Shown here in pieces: positions 21,303 through 34,409 of a stretch of DNA of 64,000 nucleotides; the stretch's first letter is position 1; the number at the start of each line of letters is the position of its first letter. The stretch comes from Byssothecium circinans (taxonomy: Eukaryota > Ascomycota > Dothideomycetes > Pleosporales > Massarinaceae), in assembly GCA_010015675.1 (NCBI GenBank), contig ML976999.1, forward strand, positions 260,954 to 324,953, given 5' to 3'. The notes beneath the pieces were generated by a model. It was given only the letters and a program-made list of their open reading frames with translations, was not told the origin of the DNA and ran no database searches. The position numbers and the translations under genes are program-made.

Positions 21303-22454
21303 GGTGGCTTTGCTTTCTTCTGTTGTTTGTTGGATGAGGCTCTTGTCGTTGTGATGTTGTGGGGCATGTAAACGAAGAGTCGAAGAATTACGCGCTAGTC
21401 CCAAATCAGTATAGTCGTTTGCTGAAAGTATTAGTTCTGGTCATACAGCACCCGGGCGATCTGATGTGACGCATCTATGTAAGGCTAGATTGCTGATAGT
21501 GCGAGGATAAAAAGGAGTCTCTTCGCAGCTATCCCCAATCGCCCTTTTCGTGTCGCTGGCCAAGATGACCGCATAAGTAATCGATTTGATATTTGCGAGT
21601 TGTTCAGGTGTTGATGGCGAAGCTGCTTTATGGAAGTTTGCATCTACGACGACGAGGAAGGAAGCCTGCAGGAGATATTAGGCGTGATTCTCCAGACTCC
21701 TGTAATGAGAGAAATTTACGACCAGTTTCGCGATATTTCGAGACGGATGCGGACCAAAGGTAGACGTCAAGCTTAGTGTTCTGGGTGAAGTGAGGGAATA
21801 CTCAAGTGAGTGGTAAGAAAGGTAAGCATTGCGTGTAAATAATGATGGAGTCGAGCGGTAGGAGGGAAAATATACTGATTGAGTGAAAGCTGATCTGTAG
21901 TTGACGTACCTTTGGTACTAGGGTATTAATGAGTAATATACCCCCTAACACACGTACATCGTTGGCACTTCACATTAAAAAAAGAGGCTACAGACATGGA
22001 ATTTACCATGATAAGACTTCCATGTGATAGCGTTCCCTGGCAAATATGCGTCTAGAATGGAAAGTCTGGAGCAGATATCGTTTTATGCTCGGTAGACTAC
22101 AAGTCGATGTCTAGAGAAAAACTTGGAGCTTAAATGGATGGTTGGACAACGAAGCCACTTGACCTCTCTTTTCCTTTCGCGAAATACTATCACAACGGAT
22201 CAATCACCAACGGCCGCGGCCTGTCATCGCTGGACCGATTTCATCCATGTTAGGTTTTCACCTGAGACTCGTTGTGTTAAAGATCTTAGCTTTTTCATTT
22301 TCCTTTTAAAGGGGAATGAGTAACCTTGACTGACTAAGACTTATCCCATGAGTCTAAGCTTATCACACCACAATATCCCGTGTGTGCAGACGCTTCCATA
22401 ACGACGGGCCTAGCTTCAACATCCCATGCCCAACTGTCACATCAGCGGAAGATA
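21303..22454. other. Intergenic between F-box copies 1 and 2
   Basis: Promoter side of copy 1 and 3' flank of copy 2. No open frame of interest. Around 21850-21960 it is A-rich with GTAGGAGGGAAAATATACTG, similar in style to the TATA/leader parts of the orphan modules, but without the paired upstream motif. Confidence 0.45.
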
Positions 22455-23971
22455 CTACCCCTCCTCCAAATCTTCATCAGTGCTCCCCACACCAATGCAC
22501 CCTAATTTCACCCGGACGCCAACACCTTCCAGGCCCGTCCAAGCCGTGGACAGCACTTGATTCCAGAAGAGAAAATCACCATGTACAACCAACTCCCTGA
22601 GGTTCGGCATGCTGCCTACCTTCTTAGCGGCTAGCAGCATATCATCCAGCTCAAGATGTCCCGTGCCCTGGCGAATCGTCTCCAAGACCTCGATCGATGC
22701 CGGCAGCAAGGCAAAGGGCACATCGCCATTTTGAAGCGGTACACCTGCATAGACTGCCTCGAGGGGAAGGACCACGCGGCGGAGCTTGCTGAATTCTTGC
22801 AGCGAGGTCATGCATGGCACCAGTTTGAGATTTGTGGAACCGTAGCCTGTGTTATGCGGATCCGCAAAGGAGAGAAATCGACCTGGTTCCACGACTAGCG
22901 TTTCCAAGGTCGCTTTTGCAGCCTTGAATGTCTGCAGTATCTCTTCGTATCTGGCGTCGGGAAGATTGGGAAAGGGTTGACGACCACCGCCCCAATAATG
23001 AGAATTCATGAGCCGCAAGGTGAGATGGCGAAGATTATGGAGCTCTGGGGCTACGGATGCAAGAAACTCTTCAGGATGAAGGCGATACATGACGGGCAGA
23101 AAAATCTCGTGGGAGCAATCAAGGATGAGCGACGTGATGGCCAAGAACTGCTGTGGCAAAAGCGAAGTTTTGTACTTCGCTACATCGTCCAGATGGCGAG
23201 GCCCTATGATGCTGACGTGAATCTCCCTTAGTGTGGGCAACATCAAAAAGGACTTCGCCATGAGTTGTCGTGAGCGAATAACCTTGATGCCTGCTAAGCC
23301 CGGCATGCTGGTGAGAGGCAACCCGCCGTCGCCATACTGGAACATATGGTCGAAGTCGAGGTCGATTGGTTCGATTCTTTCGGGGATTTCAACCATTCCG
23401 AATGTTGGACTTAGCCAATTTGCTGGCCTGTACCCGCCAAAATCCAGGACCTCCAAGTTCCGTGGTACGGCAATCAATACTGCCGCGAGCGCAGTCTCCC
23501 ACGCTTCGGACATACTCTGGTACCACCGAGCATTCTCCCCCACCCCAATCTCTTTGAGAAAACCTTGCGCCGCGGCGATGGTATCGTCCAGTGTGCGGCT
23601 ACTAAAGTACCGTGGACCTAGCAGGTGGCTGGGCTCGGGGGTTTGGATCCTGCGGCTGATGACGAATATCTTCAACGAGCGAACCCGCTTTGACAAACCA
23701 AAGCGGTGCAAGAGGGTGTGAAGAAGGCGGGGGATGCTGTGTTTGTTGTTGTGCTCGACCGTTGAGCGGGGGATCTCAGGGTGGGTATAGAGGACCTAAG
23801 TTATAATGATTAGATTCCATCGCAATGCGAGCAGTGTGAAAGGCTTACCTCTTCACCGATTGGTTGGAGTCGGCGGCAGACGAGCACGAGGTTATACCTG
23901 TCTTGCTGCTTGTCGAGGAAGGAGGAAGAGCGCAGGAGGAGCTCGTCGGGGAGCTGGAGCAGGAATCCCAT
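22455..23971 (-). CDS. F-box protein, copy 2
   Basis: Exon 1 23849-23971 (41 codons from ATG 23971), intron 23796-23848 (GTAAGC...CTTAG, 53 nt), exon 2 22455-23795; 487 aa. Exon 1 encodes the whole F-box: MGFLLQLPDELLLRSSSF, DKQQDRYNLVLVCRRLQPIG, ending EE exactly at the intron. The second exon holds irregular leucine-rich segments such as LHNLRHLTLRLMNS, FSKLRRVVLPLEAVY and MPNLRELVVHGDF, which parallel segments of copy 3 (FTNLRRLVVPHQAIY). It ends in an acidic tail. Intron position and segment order show common descent with copies 1 and 3. A substrate cannot be guessed. Confidence 0.85.
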
Positions 23972-25149
23972 GCTTGCAATTGCAATAGCGTCGGACTGGA
24001 TGCAGAAGTCTTGAGAGGCTGTATTTGGAGGCTGGTCACGCGGGTTGATGATTTATCTGTGCGTGATTGTTGTGTTGGTTTAGTGGCGGAGCACTCGAGT
24101 TGAGTAGGGTGGCTAAGCTCAATGAGGAATGGTGCAACACTGTGGTTCCTATGCAGGCGCCACTTAGATACTACATAGCTCTCGGGATGTCTATTATGCT
24201 ACCTGAACCAGCTCGATACAGCATAAAATGCACAGATAAATCATATACTGTTTCCAAACCAACGAACCCAACAAATGCGTAGTGACCATTCACATCTTCT
24301 CCGGTCATAATGCTTCTCGATAGCGAGTGAGGCCAACATTTCCCCCCATCCTTTGTTGCGTTACAGTATGTTTGAATGAACAGTTCCCAGACGGTTGCAC
24401 TCAGCTCAGTACCATAAGGTACACTAATTTGATCTAGCCCCAGCCACTCGCTATGCAGTCGCTCCTCCTGAGCTCCTCCGCTCTACGCACGATTTATTAC
24501 TTTTCTTTCCCCTGCTCTTGGGTCACTAATGTCCAATGTGCTATTTTCGGTTACTAGGCTATAGGTATTGCCGTTCCCCTCGTCTAGAAGACCGTTGAGT
24601 CTCATCTAGACTCTCAAGCCGGCTTCATCTAGGACCCAAACCACAGCCGTTGAATAAGATCCAGTGATTGAGCAACGAACTTCAGTACATTCTAAGTCTA
24701 ATGACTAGATCTGACCACAATAAACTCGATTCACAGGGTCCTTCAAATTGGAGAAAGTTGGCAAAACCGATACAGCCTCAGAAAGGGCCGTTCGGTGAAG
24801 AAGGCCTTGAGCAAGTGAGCTACGACCACATCACCTGTGTTTGTTGAGGACCTTGAAGCATGAAGCGACGCTTTGTACTTGACTTGACATTAACAATGGG
24901 GGCACTATTTCATGCTTGCACAATGGTTGTATTCAATTCAATGCTTTGATTTCGCGTCTATAATTTGGTAATGCTTTGTGTAATCTGATCTATGAACCTT
25001 GGAAGAACCGTGCCACATAAACGTGCAGAAAGATGCTATACCATCCCATAACGACCAAAATGTACTGCAGAACCTATCACTGCAAAAATTCCATCAAACA
25101 CCTGTCACACCGTTTCCTTTTCCGATTCCAAACCGTCGCTAGCCATTGC
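23972..25149. other. Intergenic between F-box copies 2 and 3
   Basis: About 1.2 kb without a supported gene. It should contain the promoter of copy 2 and the terminator of copy 3, but no distinct motif could be tied to either. Confidence 0.45.
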
Positions 25150-26577
25150 TTACCACGCCAACCGCTCCGACCGCCAACCAGGAGATGGATGAAAGGGATA
25201 ATATCCTCGATCCCATGAAACTTCGACACCAACAAGGTTCAACTTTTCCTTAACAGAGAAGAAATTGTCAGGAAGCTCTCTACTATGCAACACTAGCTTC
25301 TCCAATCCCTTCAGCCTCTGTTCCTCCTTCGCCATCATCAACCAGGCCGCATAAACTTCCACCTGCATGCCCCCCGAATGCGGACAGAGGATCTCCAGGG
25401 TCTCGATCGTTGCGGGTAGCGAAATTGTTGGGTTTAATTCCGGCTTCATGTCCTTGATGGATGCGACTGTACCCCGAGTGCTCGGCTGGTGGTAGATCGC
25501 TTGATGTGGCACCACAAGTCGCCGAAGATTGGTGAACTTGTGGAGAGTAGTGCACGCCCCCAGTTTACTCAGATATTTATTGTCCAGATTCTGGAAGATA
25601 GCATCTCTCTTGAACGGGCGATCGTCAATGACCAATGACTGTAAGGTCGCGTGCGTGCTCTGGAGAGCATTCAGGATGTTCTCATACCCTTGACCCCTCC
25701 ATACCTCTTCGAATTCATCAAATTCGCCACAAATCCAGGTTTGGAGTGTGTGCAAAGCCGTTAGCTGCTGCGCTAAACGCTTCAAGAAGGTACGGAATTT
25801 GCCTCCGGCCCAGAGAATATAGTATTTGGAATGGATGTTGAGGGTGGTGAGGGCCTGCGGAGCCATAGAAGCCATAGTGAGACGAGCATCCAGAGGGTAG
25901 GTATTAACTCGCGGATAATAGCGCATCGTGAGCTCCTGAAGCTTCGGAAGGTTCTCCAAACGCCAATTTAAATGGACTTGGGTGTACAAAGATCGTAGCG
26001 ACTTCATTCCGGGAATACGGGACAGATCCTCATTGTTACTAACGCCAAACGTGTTGACAGAACTCACGTACTCTTGTGATTCCTCGACAAAACCATCCCG
26101 TAGACGAAGATGTTCAAGCTTCGTAGATAGAATAATGATGAAGCCAAGAATCAAACTTCCGCCGCAAACACTGCTCACTGGGCGCCCGTCTAGCACTTTC
26201 TTAGGATAGCTTGGCCAGATGGCTTGACGGATATTTTCCAGCTTCTCTGTATGACCACAGCTGCAGGTTGTTTCCAAACTGAAGTTGGGGATCAAGAGAC
26301 AGTCGTGTGCATGGTATCGGGCGTGTGAGGATATGGATGCAGGGATATCTAGAACTCGCACCTTGCTCGCAAGATCTGGACGAGTGAGAAGTGTTCGAAC
26401 AAGATAATCCACGCGATCAGTTTGATACTCAAGTAATGTAGGATGGCGGTGCAGAGCCTCCTGCGCGATAGGCCCCAATTCCCGGCATGTGAGGGAGAGG
26501 TTATAGAGACCGCGTTTGCCAGTAAATGACGCGACATCAAGTAGCACCTCCTTTGGAAGCTCCAACAGTCGAGGCAT
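25150..26577 (-). CDS. F-box protein, copy 3 (intronless)
   Basis: A single open frame of 475 aa from ATG 26577. The F-box is at residues about 3-42 (LLELPKEVLLDVASFTGKRG then LYNLSLTCRELGPIAQE). Copies 1, 2 and the decayed copy 4 have an intron immediately after the equivalent QE, so copy 3 has lost it. The body repeats leucine-rich segments (MKSLRSLYTQVHLNW, LPKLQELTMRYYP, FTNLRRLVVPHQAIY, LKGLEKLVLHSRELP). A CXCG pair (TTCSCGH, near residue 107) is a local oddity. A TATA box lies 154 bp upstream. Likely an SCF adaptor of unknown target. Confidence 0.87.
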   Translation of the reverse strand: MPRLLELPKEVLLDVASFTGKRGLYNLSLTCRELGPIAQEALHRHPTLLEYQTDRVDYLVRTLLTRPDLASKVRVLDIPASISSHARYHAHDCLLIPNFSLETTCSCGHTEKLENIRQAIWPSYPKKVLDGRPVSSVCGGSLILGFIIILSTKLEHLRLRDGFVEESQEYVSSVNTFGVSNNEDLSRIPGMKSLRSLYTQVHLNWRLENLPKLQELTMRYYPRVNTYPLDARLTMASMAPQALTTLNIHSKYYILWAGGKFRTFLKRLAQQLTALHTLQTWICGEFDEFEEVWRGQGYENILNALQSTHATLQSLVIDDRPFKRDAIFQNLDNKYLSKLGACTTLHKFTNLRRLVVPHQAIYHQPSTRGTVASIKDMKPELNPTISLPATIETLEILCPHSGGMQVEVYAAWLMMAKEEQRLKGLEKLVLHSRELPDNFFSVKEKLNLVGVEVSWDRGYYPFHPSPGWRSERLAW

Positions 26578-27060
26578 TGTTCAGAAATACAGCTCCTGTT
26601 GTAGGTAAAGGTGCCGTAACTCAGTAGATATTTTCACTTGCTTTCCAGAGGCGTTGAGGTTGAGCGGAGCAGCTTTTCGATTTGTGGGTGAGAAAGTAAT
26701 GGTGAGACAGAGAACCCTTTAGCACGAGGCTTTATATAGGGAAGCGCGCTCCGCCAAGGCACTAATGGCACACGTGACTTCCAAATACATAGTACATGTA
26801 CATGTACAGTACACTGGGAACGGATGACCCCAACAGCACACAATGACTCAGCACACCAGTGGCAGGAACTAAAAATCAGAGGGATTTGCTGTAATAATAT
26901 TGAAATATCGCCTGAGCGCCTCGACCCGTAACTTCCGAGTCCTCGAACTTTTTCGTGTCTAAGTCTCGGCGCAGTGTCATCCCTCTTGATGATAATTTAT
27001 GACTGAAACAGTCAATAACAAACAACATTGTAAATAGTCAAAATTGCTACTCAACTTCAT
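26578..27060 (-). promoter_or_regulatory. Promoter region of F-box copy 3
   Basis: Minus strand: CCTATATAAA at 26731-26740, followed by a pyrimidine-rich leader (TTCTCTGTCTCACC, CTTTCTCACCCACAAA) and the ATG at 26577. TATA box plus CT-rich leader is the same arrangement as in the orphan modules of the first 12 kb. The rest of the stretch shows no gene. Confidence 0.6.
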
Positions 27061-28470
27061 CTAACGATATTCAATGCATACAGGATATACCGCAGGGAGC
27101 CTTCCTGATCGCTTCGCCCTCCTCAGGTAGGTGGCGCAAGAAACCATGGCCGGGGTTATTGAGATGACTTCCAAGATCTCGAATATAGAAGATAGGATGG
27201 AGGTCGGATCCGTTTCCATCATTGTGAGCGAGAATCGAGTGAAGTAGTCGAACAATGCGTTTTGCGGCACAATGAGACGGCGCAAGTCTGTGAATGCATG
27301 TAGCAAAGTAATTGGAATGATCTCGATCTCATAGTGCTCGGTGCCGGCATAAAATGTACATGCCGCGTCTGAAGTCATGCTGGTCTATAGATTCGCGTAG
27401 AATGTTAGCGAAGCTCCAATGAGCAAAGCCATATGTCAAGGTCTTGCAATGCTTCCGATAATTTTTGCTAGGGACACTGTTGGTTGGCTTTTCTCACAAG
27501 GGGGGTATCACAATTGCGTTCATGGTTACGTACCCAAAATCAACGTCTGCAGCGTCGACTGTGGACCTCTGTGATACCTAAGAAGGCAGTCATACCCGTC
27601 TATCCCATCCATAGAGATAGCTTCTTCTTCCAATGTGAGATACACTCAAAGCTTCTGCAAAGTCGGAAGGTCTGCAAAAAGGCACGGTTAATGGGCGCGA
27701 AAAGTTATATGAGTTCCCGAAGAGAACTCTGGGAGTCATGAGACTTGTGGTGGACAACGACTTCGGCGACCACAGATCCGGGATTTCGATAGACCCTTGG
27801 TGAGCTCTGGATAGAAGAAGACACTAGGGTCTAGTACAACCTTTCCATTGATATCAGGATCGAAATCAAACTGGAGATGCTTCAAATTTGGCAACAGACC
27901 AAGGAGGCCAAAGATATTAGTTTCGAAATGGCGACCCTCTAGCCTGGTCGAGTGCGAATCCTTCTTGCCAGTGAGACTGGAGATCAGCTATAGATACTGT
28001 GGAAGGACATCGTTCGCACCGCAAGCACAGTGTACCTCCGACTCCCAATCATTGCAATAGCTCCGATGCATAAAGTAGTCTTCCGTTGGAAATATCTCTC
28101 AAGTTCGAACCTTCCCGGCAAGGTCTGGCGTGTAAGTGTACGTGCAAAACCCATCACAAGGCTCTTACCTCTAGAGGGGGGTAGCACATGGCTTCTGTAA
28201 AGAGTCTGTTCCTTGTCGTTGGGTGCCTATACTTTGACTGGTATAAACCATGGAAAGTGTCGCAAAGCTCTTGACGCACCATTATAGGGTTGTTAAAGAT
28301 GTACGGCAGGACCTCTATGGACCTGCCAAGTATTGTTACAAGGCGTTTTGTGGAAGAATAGGTATGAGTGCGCAGCGAAAGACATACCTCTTGGCCGATT
28401 GGAGCCAGGGCGCGACATGTGAGTGATAGGTTGTATAGGTCGGTCTAGCTTTCGACACACCGGGCAACCT
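27061..28470 (-). pseudogene. F-box protein copy 4, decayed
   Basis: Pieces of an F-box gene of the same family are visible in order on the minus strand. At 28388-28441 is DLYNLSLTCRALAPIGQE, nearly identical to LYNLSLTCRELGPIAQE of copy 3, ending at a donor site GTATGT in the conserved intron position; an in-frame TAG stands just before it. Around 28100-28140 is PDLAGKVRT followed by a stop, matching RPDLASKVRVL. At 27061-27378 is a C-terminal part with FTDLRRLIVPQNALF, matching FTNLRRLVVPHQAIY. The pieces lie in different frames with stops between them, so the gene is dead. Confidence 0.72.
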
Positions 28471-28770
28471 TCAATCACAATTCGTTCGCAAGATCCGCAG
28501 GCCAGGCATCGTCGCAGGGAAACTCGGGACTTGACTCTCGCGGGTGGAGAAGGTAAAGGTAAGTGGTCGCGGTCGAGTAGTGAGAGAAGGGCGGTCAGTC
28601 TACGCGCCCGTACCTCTCAGTATTGCGCTAGCGTCGTTTGCACGTCCGGCATATGACATATATCTGTCCCGCCGCCCACTAGATTTTCGATTCCTCCTCA
28701 TACCATCCACAATCCCTTCGAAAAATACTTGCAATACTACAAACAAAGCCCAAACAACACCACCGTCATC

Positions 28771-29205
28771 ATGAAGTACATCATATCCCTCCTCCTCACC
28801 CTCCTCATCGCCCTCACATCGGCAAACCCCGTCCCCTACGTTCCCTCGCCGACACTTCCCGAAGTCATCGTGGACCTCAACGTCGACTTCAGCAAGATCC
28901 CCAACGCCCTCACCAAGCCTTACTACGGGTGCCTCAAAAGGATGTGCACCGTCAACTTTCAAGTTCTACCCCAGCCGATGTGTGTGTGTGTCGACAAGAA
29001 GGACGACAAGGAGGAGCCTCATATCTCTACTGATCCCGTTGACAGCACCGTCGACAACGCTCCGCCCGAGTCCTACTACAGCGAGCTCCCGGGCTTGCTC
29101 ATGGAGGTAAAGAAGGAGGTTGAACTTCAGACCCAGCGTGATTGCTTGCAGGCGTGTTGCACGCCTGTCCCGATTTGGTCCTGCATGGCGTGTAAGAACT
29201 GTTGA
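28771..29205 (+). CDS. Small secreted cysteine-rich protein
   Basis: Encodes 144 aa from ATG 28771; the frame is open a little further upstream but only to a TTG. The start MKYIISLLLTLLIALTSA is a clean signal peptide with cleavage expected after TSA or SAN. The mature part has ten cysteines, in two groups: GCLKRMC and MCVCVDKKDD near the middle, then RDCLQACC, WSCMACKNC at the very end. The linker is acidic (DDKEEPH, DPVDSTVDN). There is no membrane anchor or GPI signal. Size, secretion signal and Cys content fit the small secreted proteins of plant-associated fungi (effector-like) or a wall-associated peptide; no family is recognised. It lies between the dead F-box copy and the thiolase gene, alone on its strand. 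Confidence 0.72.
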   Translation: MKYIISLLLTLLIALTSANPVPYVPSPTLPEVIVDLNVDFSKIPNALTKPYYGCLKRMCTVNFQVLPQPMCVCVDKKDDKEEPHISTDPVDSTVDNAPPESYYSELPGLLMEVKKEVELQTQRDCLQACCTPVPIWSCMACKNC

Positions 29206-29978
29206 GCGGGAAGGGCTAGGGATACCATACGGCGTTGCTTGCAGCTGATGGCACTGCTCTCTGGCAAGGTACGAAGTCCCTTTCCTTTACAATTACCTTC
29301 TTTTGGAAGGCGAAAAAGGTCCCCCAACTTCCAATCCTGCTACTGAATGTTGATTCATTCTGACTTGTGGCTAGGTAACTCAACTCGAAGATGTGAATGA
29401 TGAGATACTCTCATTTTGGGTTCGGCGGCGTTTGGATATGTGGATTTTCGGGCATGAACGAGGTTCTGTGAAGGCGTTGGCGGCCTGGGTCTTTGCTGTC
29501 CTCTCACTTGCAATAGGGGTCAGCTATAGTACCTATGTAGCCTGAAAAATGTGATCTGTGAATGGAGTCTTAACTTGCCTAAGTTGTGACGACCGAACGT
29601 TATGCTCCACGTGATCGAATTCATCAGATGATGGATGTTTGTTGTGGCAATCCAACAGACTCCCATGTATGCACCACTTCATCCAAAAGAGGTTTTACGC
29701 TTACGTCCAAACTACCACCACAGCAACCTCTCGACAAACAATTGATTACATTCACGGCTTGCCACCGGATATCCGTCCACGTCGCGTCCAATCAACGACC
29801 TCGGAAATGCCGGGCCACGTGACTTGCTCCCGAGATGCCTCGGCTGCCGGCGCCCCACGCCCGTTAAAGACGCGGCGTTCATCCCTCTCCACATCCTCCG
29901 CAATCCTTCCTCCACCACCCCAGACATTGCCTGCCTGAACCTCTCCAACTCAATTCTTCTTCTTTTCACATTGCAAAG
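29206..29978. other. Intergenic, thiolase promoter side
   Basis: About 770 bp. A CT-rich tract (29890-29960, with TTCTTCTTCTTTTCAC) directly precedes the thiolase ATG, as expected for a fungal transcription start region. No gene seen. Confidence 0.5.
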
Positions 29979-31385
29979 ATGACGGAACGCCTCAAGTCCA
30001 TCGTTAACCAAATCTCGCCGTCGAAGAACGGTTTGAGCACCATGTGAGTCTCTCCCAAGGTCAGAAGAAACAGAGGTCGATAGATGAGAAGATTAAAGAT
30101 GGAGAATGTGAGCTGACGAATTGATACAGCATGACCAAGAACCCCGATGATATCGTCATCACGCTCGCGATCCGTACACCGCTCACGAAGGCGCATAAGG
30201 GAGGCTTCAAGGACACGCCACTCGATGGCATCATCGTCAAGTTGCTGAAGCAAGTCGTCACGAAGTCAAAGATTGACCCTGCGCTGGTGGAAGACGTCTG
30301 TCTGGGCAATGTACGTCCTTCCATCACTTCTCTCCTACATTGGGCCCCCAAACACATCACTAAGACGCCCCTCACAGGTCTCCGACGCCAAAGCCGCCTA
30401 CTACTGCCGCGCGGCCTTGCTCGGCGCCGGCTTCCCCAACACCACCGCCGGCTCTTCCGTAAACCGCTTCTGTTCATCGGGCCTCAAAGCCGTACAAGAC
30501 ATCGCCAACCAGATCTCCACCGGCTCCATCGAGGTCGGACTGGCAGTCGGCGCCGAAAGCATGACCGTCGGCGGCGATCGTCTCGAACGTCCCTTCTTCG
30601 ACGAGATCCTTGAGAGCCAAGAAGCAGTCGACTGCATGCAGCCCATGGGCCAGACATCGGAGAACGTAGGCAACGACTTCAACATCTCTCGCGAGAAGCA
30701 AGATCGCTTTGCTACCGAGAGTTATAGGCGCGCGGAGGTGGCACAGAAGGCGGGCTGGTTTGATGATGAGATTGTGCCGATTCAGGTCAAGATCAAGGAC
30801 CCGAAGACGGGAGAGGAGAAGGATGTTACGCTCACCAAGGACGAGGGACCAAGATGGGGAACTACGTTCGAGACGCTGCAGAAGATTCGCCCGGCCTTCA
30901 TGCCGCACGGTGACAAGTCAACCGCCGGAAACAGCTCGCAGGTCACTGACGGCGCTGCTGCCGTCTTACTGATGAAGCGCTCCCGCGCCCAAGAGCTCGG
31001 CCAACCCATCCTAGCAAAGTTCGTCGGTGCAACCGTCGCTGGTCTCGCGCCCAGAATCATGGGTATCGGACCCTCCATCGCGATCCCCAAACTCTTGAAC
31101 AAGTTCAACCTGACGCTCGATGACATCGATCTTATCGAGATCAACGAGGCTTTTGCTTCTATGGCCGTGTACTGTGTAGAGACGCTGAAGATCGACCCCG
31201 CGAAACTGAATGTTAGGGGTGGTGCGATTGCCCTGGGGCATCCGCTGGGATGTACAGGTGCGAGACAGATTGTCACCGGGTTGAGTGAGGCGAGGAGGCA
31301 GAAGAAGAAGGTGCTTTTGACGTCTATGTGTATAGGAACGGGGATGGGGATGGCTGGCTTGATTGTCAATGAGCAGAATGTGTAA
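29979..31385 (+). CDS. Peroxisomal 3-ketoacyl-CoA thiolase
   Basis: Catalyses the last step of fatty acid beta-oxidation: 3-ketoacyl-CoA plus CoA gives acetyl-CoA and a shortened acyl-CoA. Exons 29979-30043, 30130-30310 and 30378-31385; introns of 86 nt (GTGAGT...TACAG) and 67 nt (GTACGT...CACAG); 417 aa, the usual family length. The nucleophile is Cys114 in VNRFCSSGLKAV. The other active-site blocks are NEAFASMAV, GGAIALGHPLGCTGAR (His) and CIGTGMGMAG (Cys near the C terminus). The N terminus MTERLKSIVNQISP carries a PTS2-like nonapeptide (R-L-x5-Q-I), placing it in the peroxisome matrix; the last position is Ile rather than the usual Leu or Ala. There is no mitochondrial presequence. The protein is the FOX3/POT1 type rather than the cytosolic acetoacetyl-CoA thiolase type. 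Confidence 0.95.
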
Positions 31386-31871
31386 ATGGAGGGCTTGTAG
31401 ATTCTTTCTTATAACTGTATGTACCTTTGTATGTTAAAAGTTTCGCTACGTTTTCTACGGTTTCCATACTCAACCATCTTCCGCGCCATTGTAATCCACC
31501 TATCTGCCCCTGACCTCACTTCGTCTCACTCTTCACCTGCTAACACAGGAATAAGAAGGGGTAAGAAAGGAAAGGTTCGAAAATAAGACACTAACCGCAC
31601 CCCATCTAAACGGACTACGTATAAGAACTACCACTGTTGGGCCCTGGCGCCGAGGTGTCCGTTGCTCCGATTGGCCAGATTGCATGCTGAATTTCTCGCT
31701 CCGAGAACCTCCGTGGGGAAGCAGGATATGTCTGGTTGGGAAGTCTTGCTAAAATATAACCTTGTGATAACGAGCACATGTCCAGCGTCCATGAAGGTTT
31801 ACATTCAAGTGTCCAAGGTCATAAAGTGCATTCCACAATTCAACACTGCAGAAATCTCTTACGTTTCCATC
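31386..31871. terminator. Convergent 3' region (thiolase / arabinofuranosidase)
   Basis: The thiolase (plus) and the GH51 gene (minus) converge here, so both 3' ends must lie in these 486 bp. ATAACTGTATGTACC and TTGTATGTTAAAAG just after the thiolase stop resemble fungal efficiency elements. No gene is present. Confidence 0.45.
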
Positions 31872-33687
<1,816 letters not shown>

Positions 33688-34409
33688 TGTGAACGCAACA
33701 AGCTCGTACTTGGATCGAAATCCTTCTCTCGAATAAGCAACACGAATTGAAAAATAATCCTCTAATATTATCTTCGTGAAAAAGCCCCAAAAACCAAAAG
33801 TGCCAGCGTGACGTTCCCAATCCCCCCCCACAAACCCCAACCTCTCCTAGCCTCCTCCCCCTCCGATTCGCGGAAAATCACTTTCCTAAACTACATCCCC
33901 AACCATCCGCAAGCGGTATCACGTCCGCACCAAATCTCTCCACCGACGGCCTTGCAGTCGGACAATCTCCCGCCGAAAGGTCGTGCGCGGTGGCTGGCTG
34001 CCTCGGATGGCTTGGGCGGAGGGGAGGATTGGAGGAACCGCGCGTGGAGGAGCGGGGGCCTTGTCGAAATCCGGGGTAAGCTCATCACGCAGGCTCACGC
34101 TATGGGATGTTCGTCTGGTGGTTCCAATGGACGACGCGCGCGCCAGCTGGGAAGTTGTTGGAAGTCGTATGGCGAGGTCGAGTCTCGGGCAGGGATGGCG
34201 CGCAGATGGAAGGATCATGGAAAAACTCCCAGGTTATAGCCTATGGGGTGGGTGGTATAAAGACGGGGGGATCCGCTGGTGTGGGTCGTGGTTCCTTTTG
34301 TAGCTTCAGGATTTTTATTATTTCGTTTGACTGCTGCTGCTGCTGGAGCTTGGAAATCTGTGGAAAGTATTTTGAAGCAAGTTGAATTGGATTGAATTGG
34401 ATCGCAAAC
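33688..34409. promoter_or_regulatory. Shared divergent promoter, arabinofuranosidase and sugar transporter
   Basis: All 722 bp between the two start codons are noncoding. On the transporter side a TATA box TATAAAG (34256-34262) lies about 150 bp before the ATG, after GGTGGGTGG. On the GH51 side no clear TATA is seen. I found no exact AraR- or XlnR-type site by eye. Confidence 0.55.
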
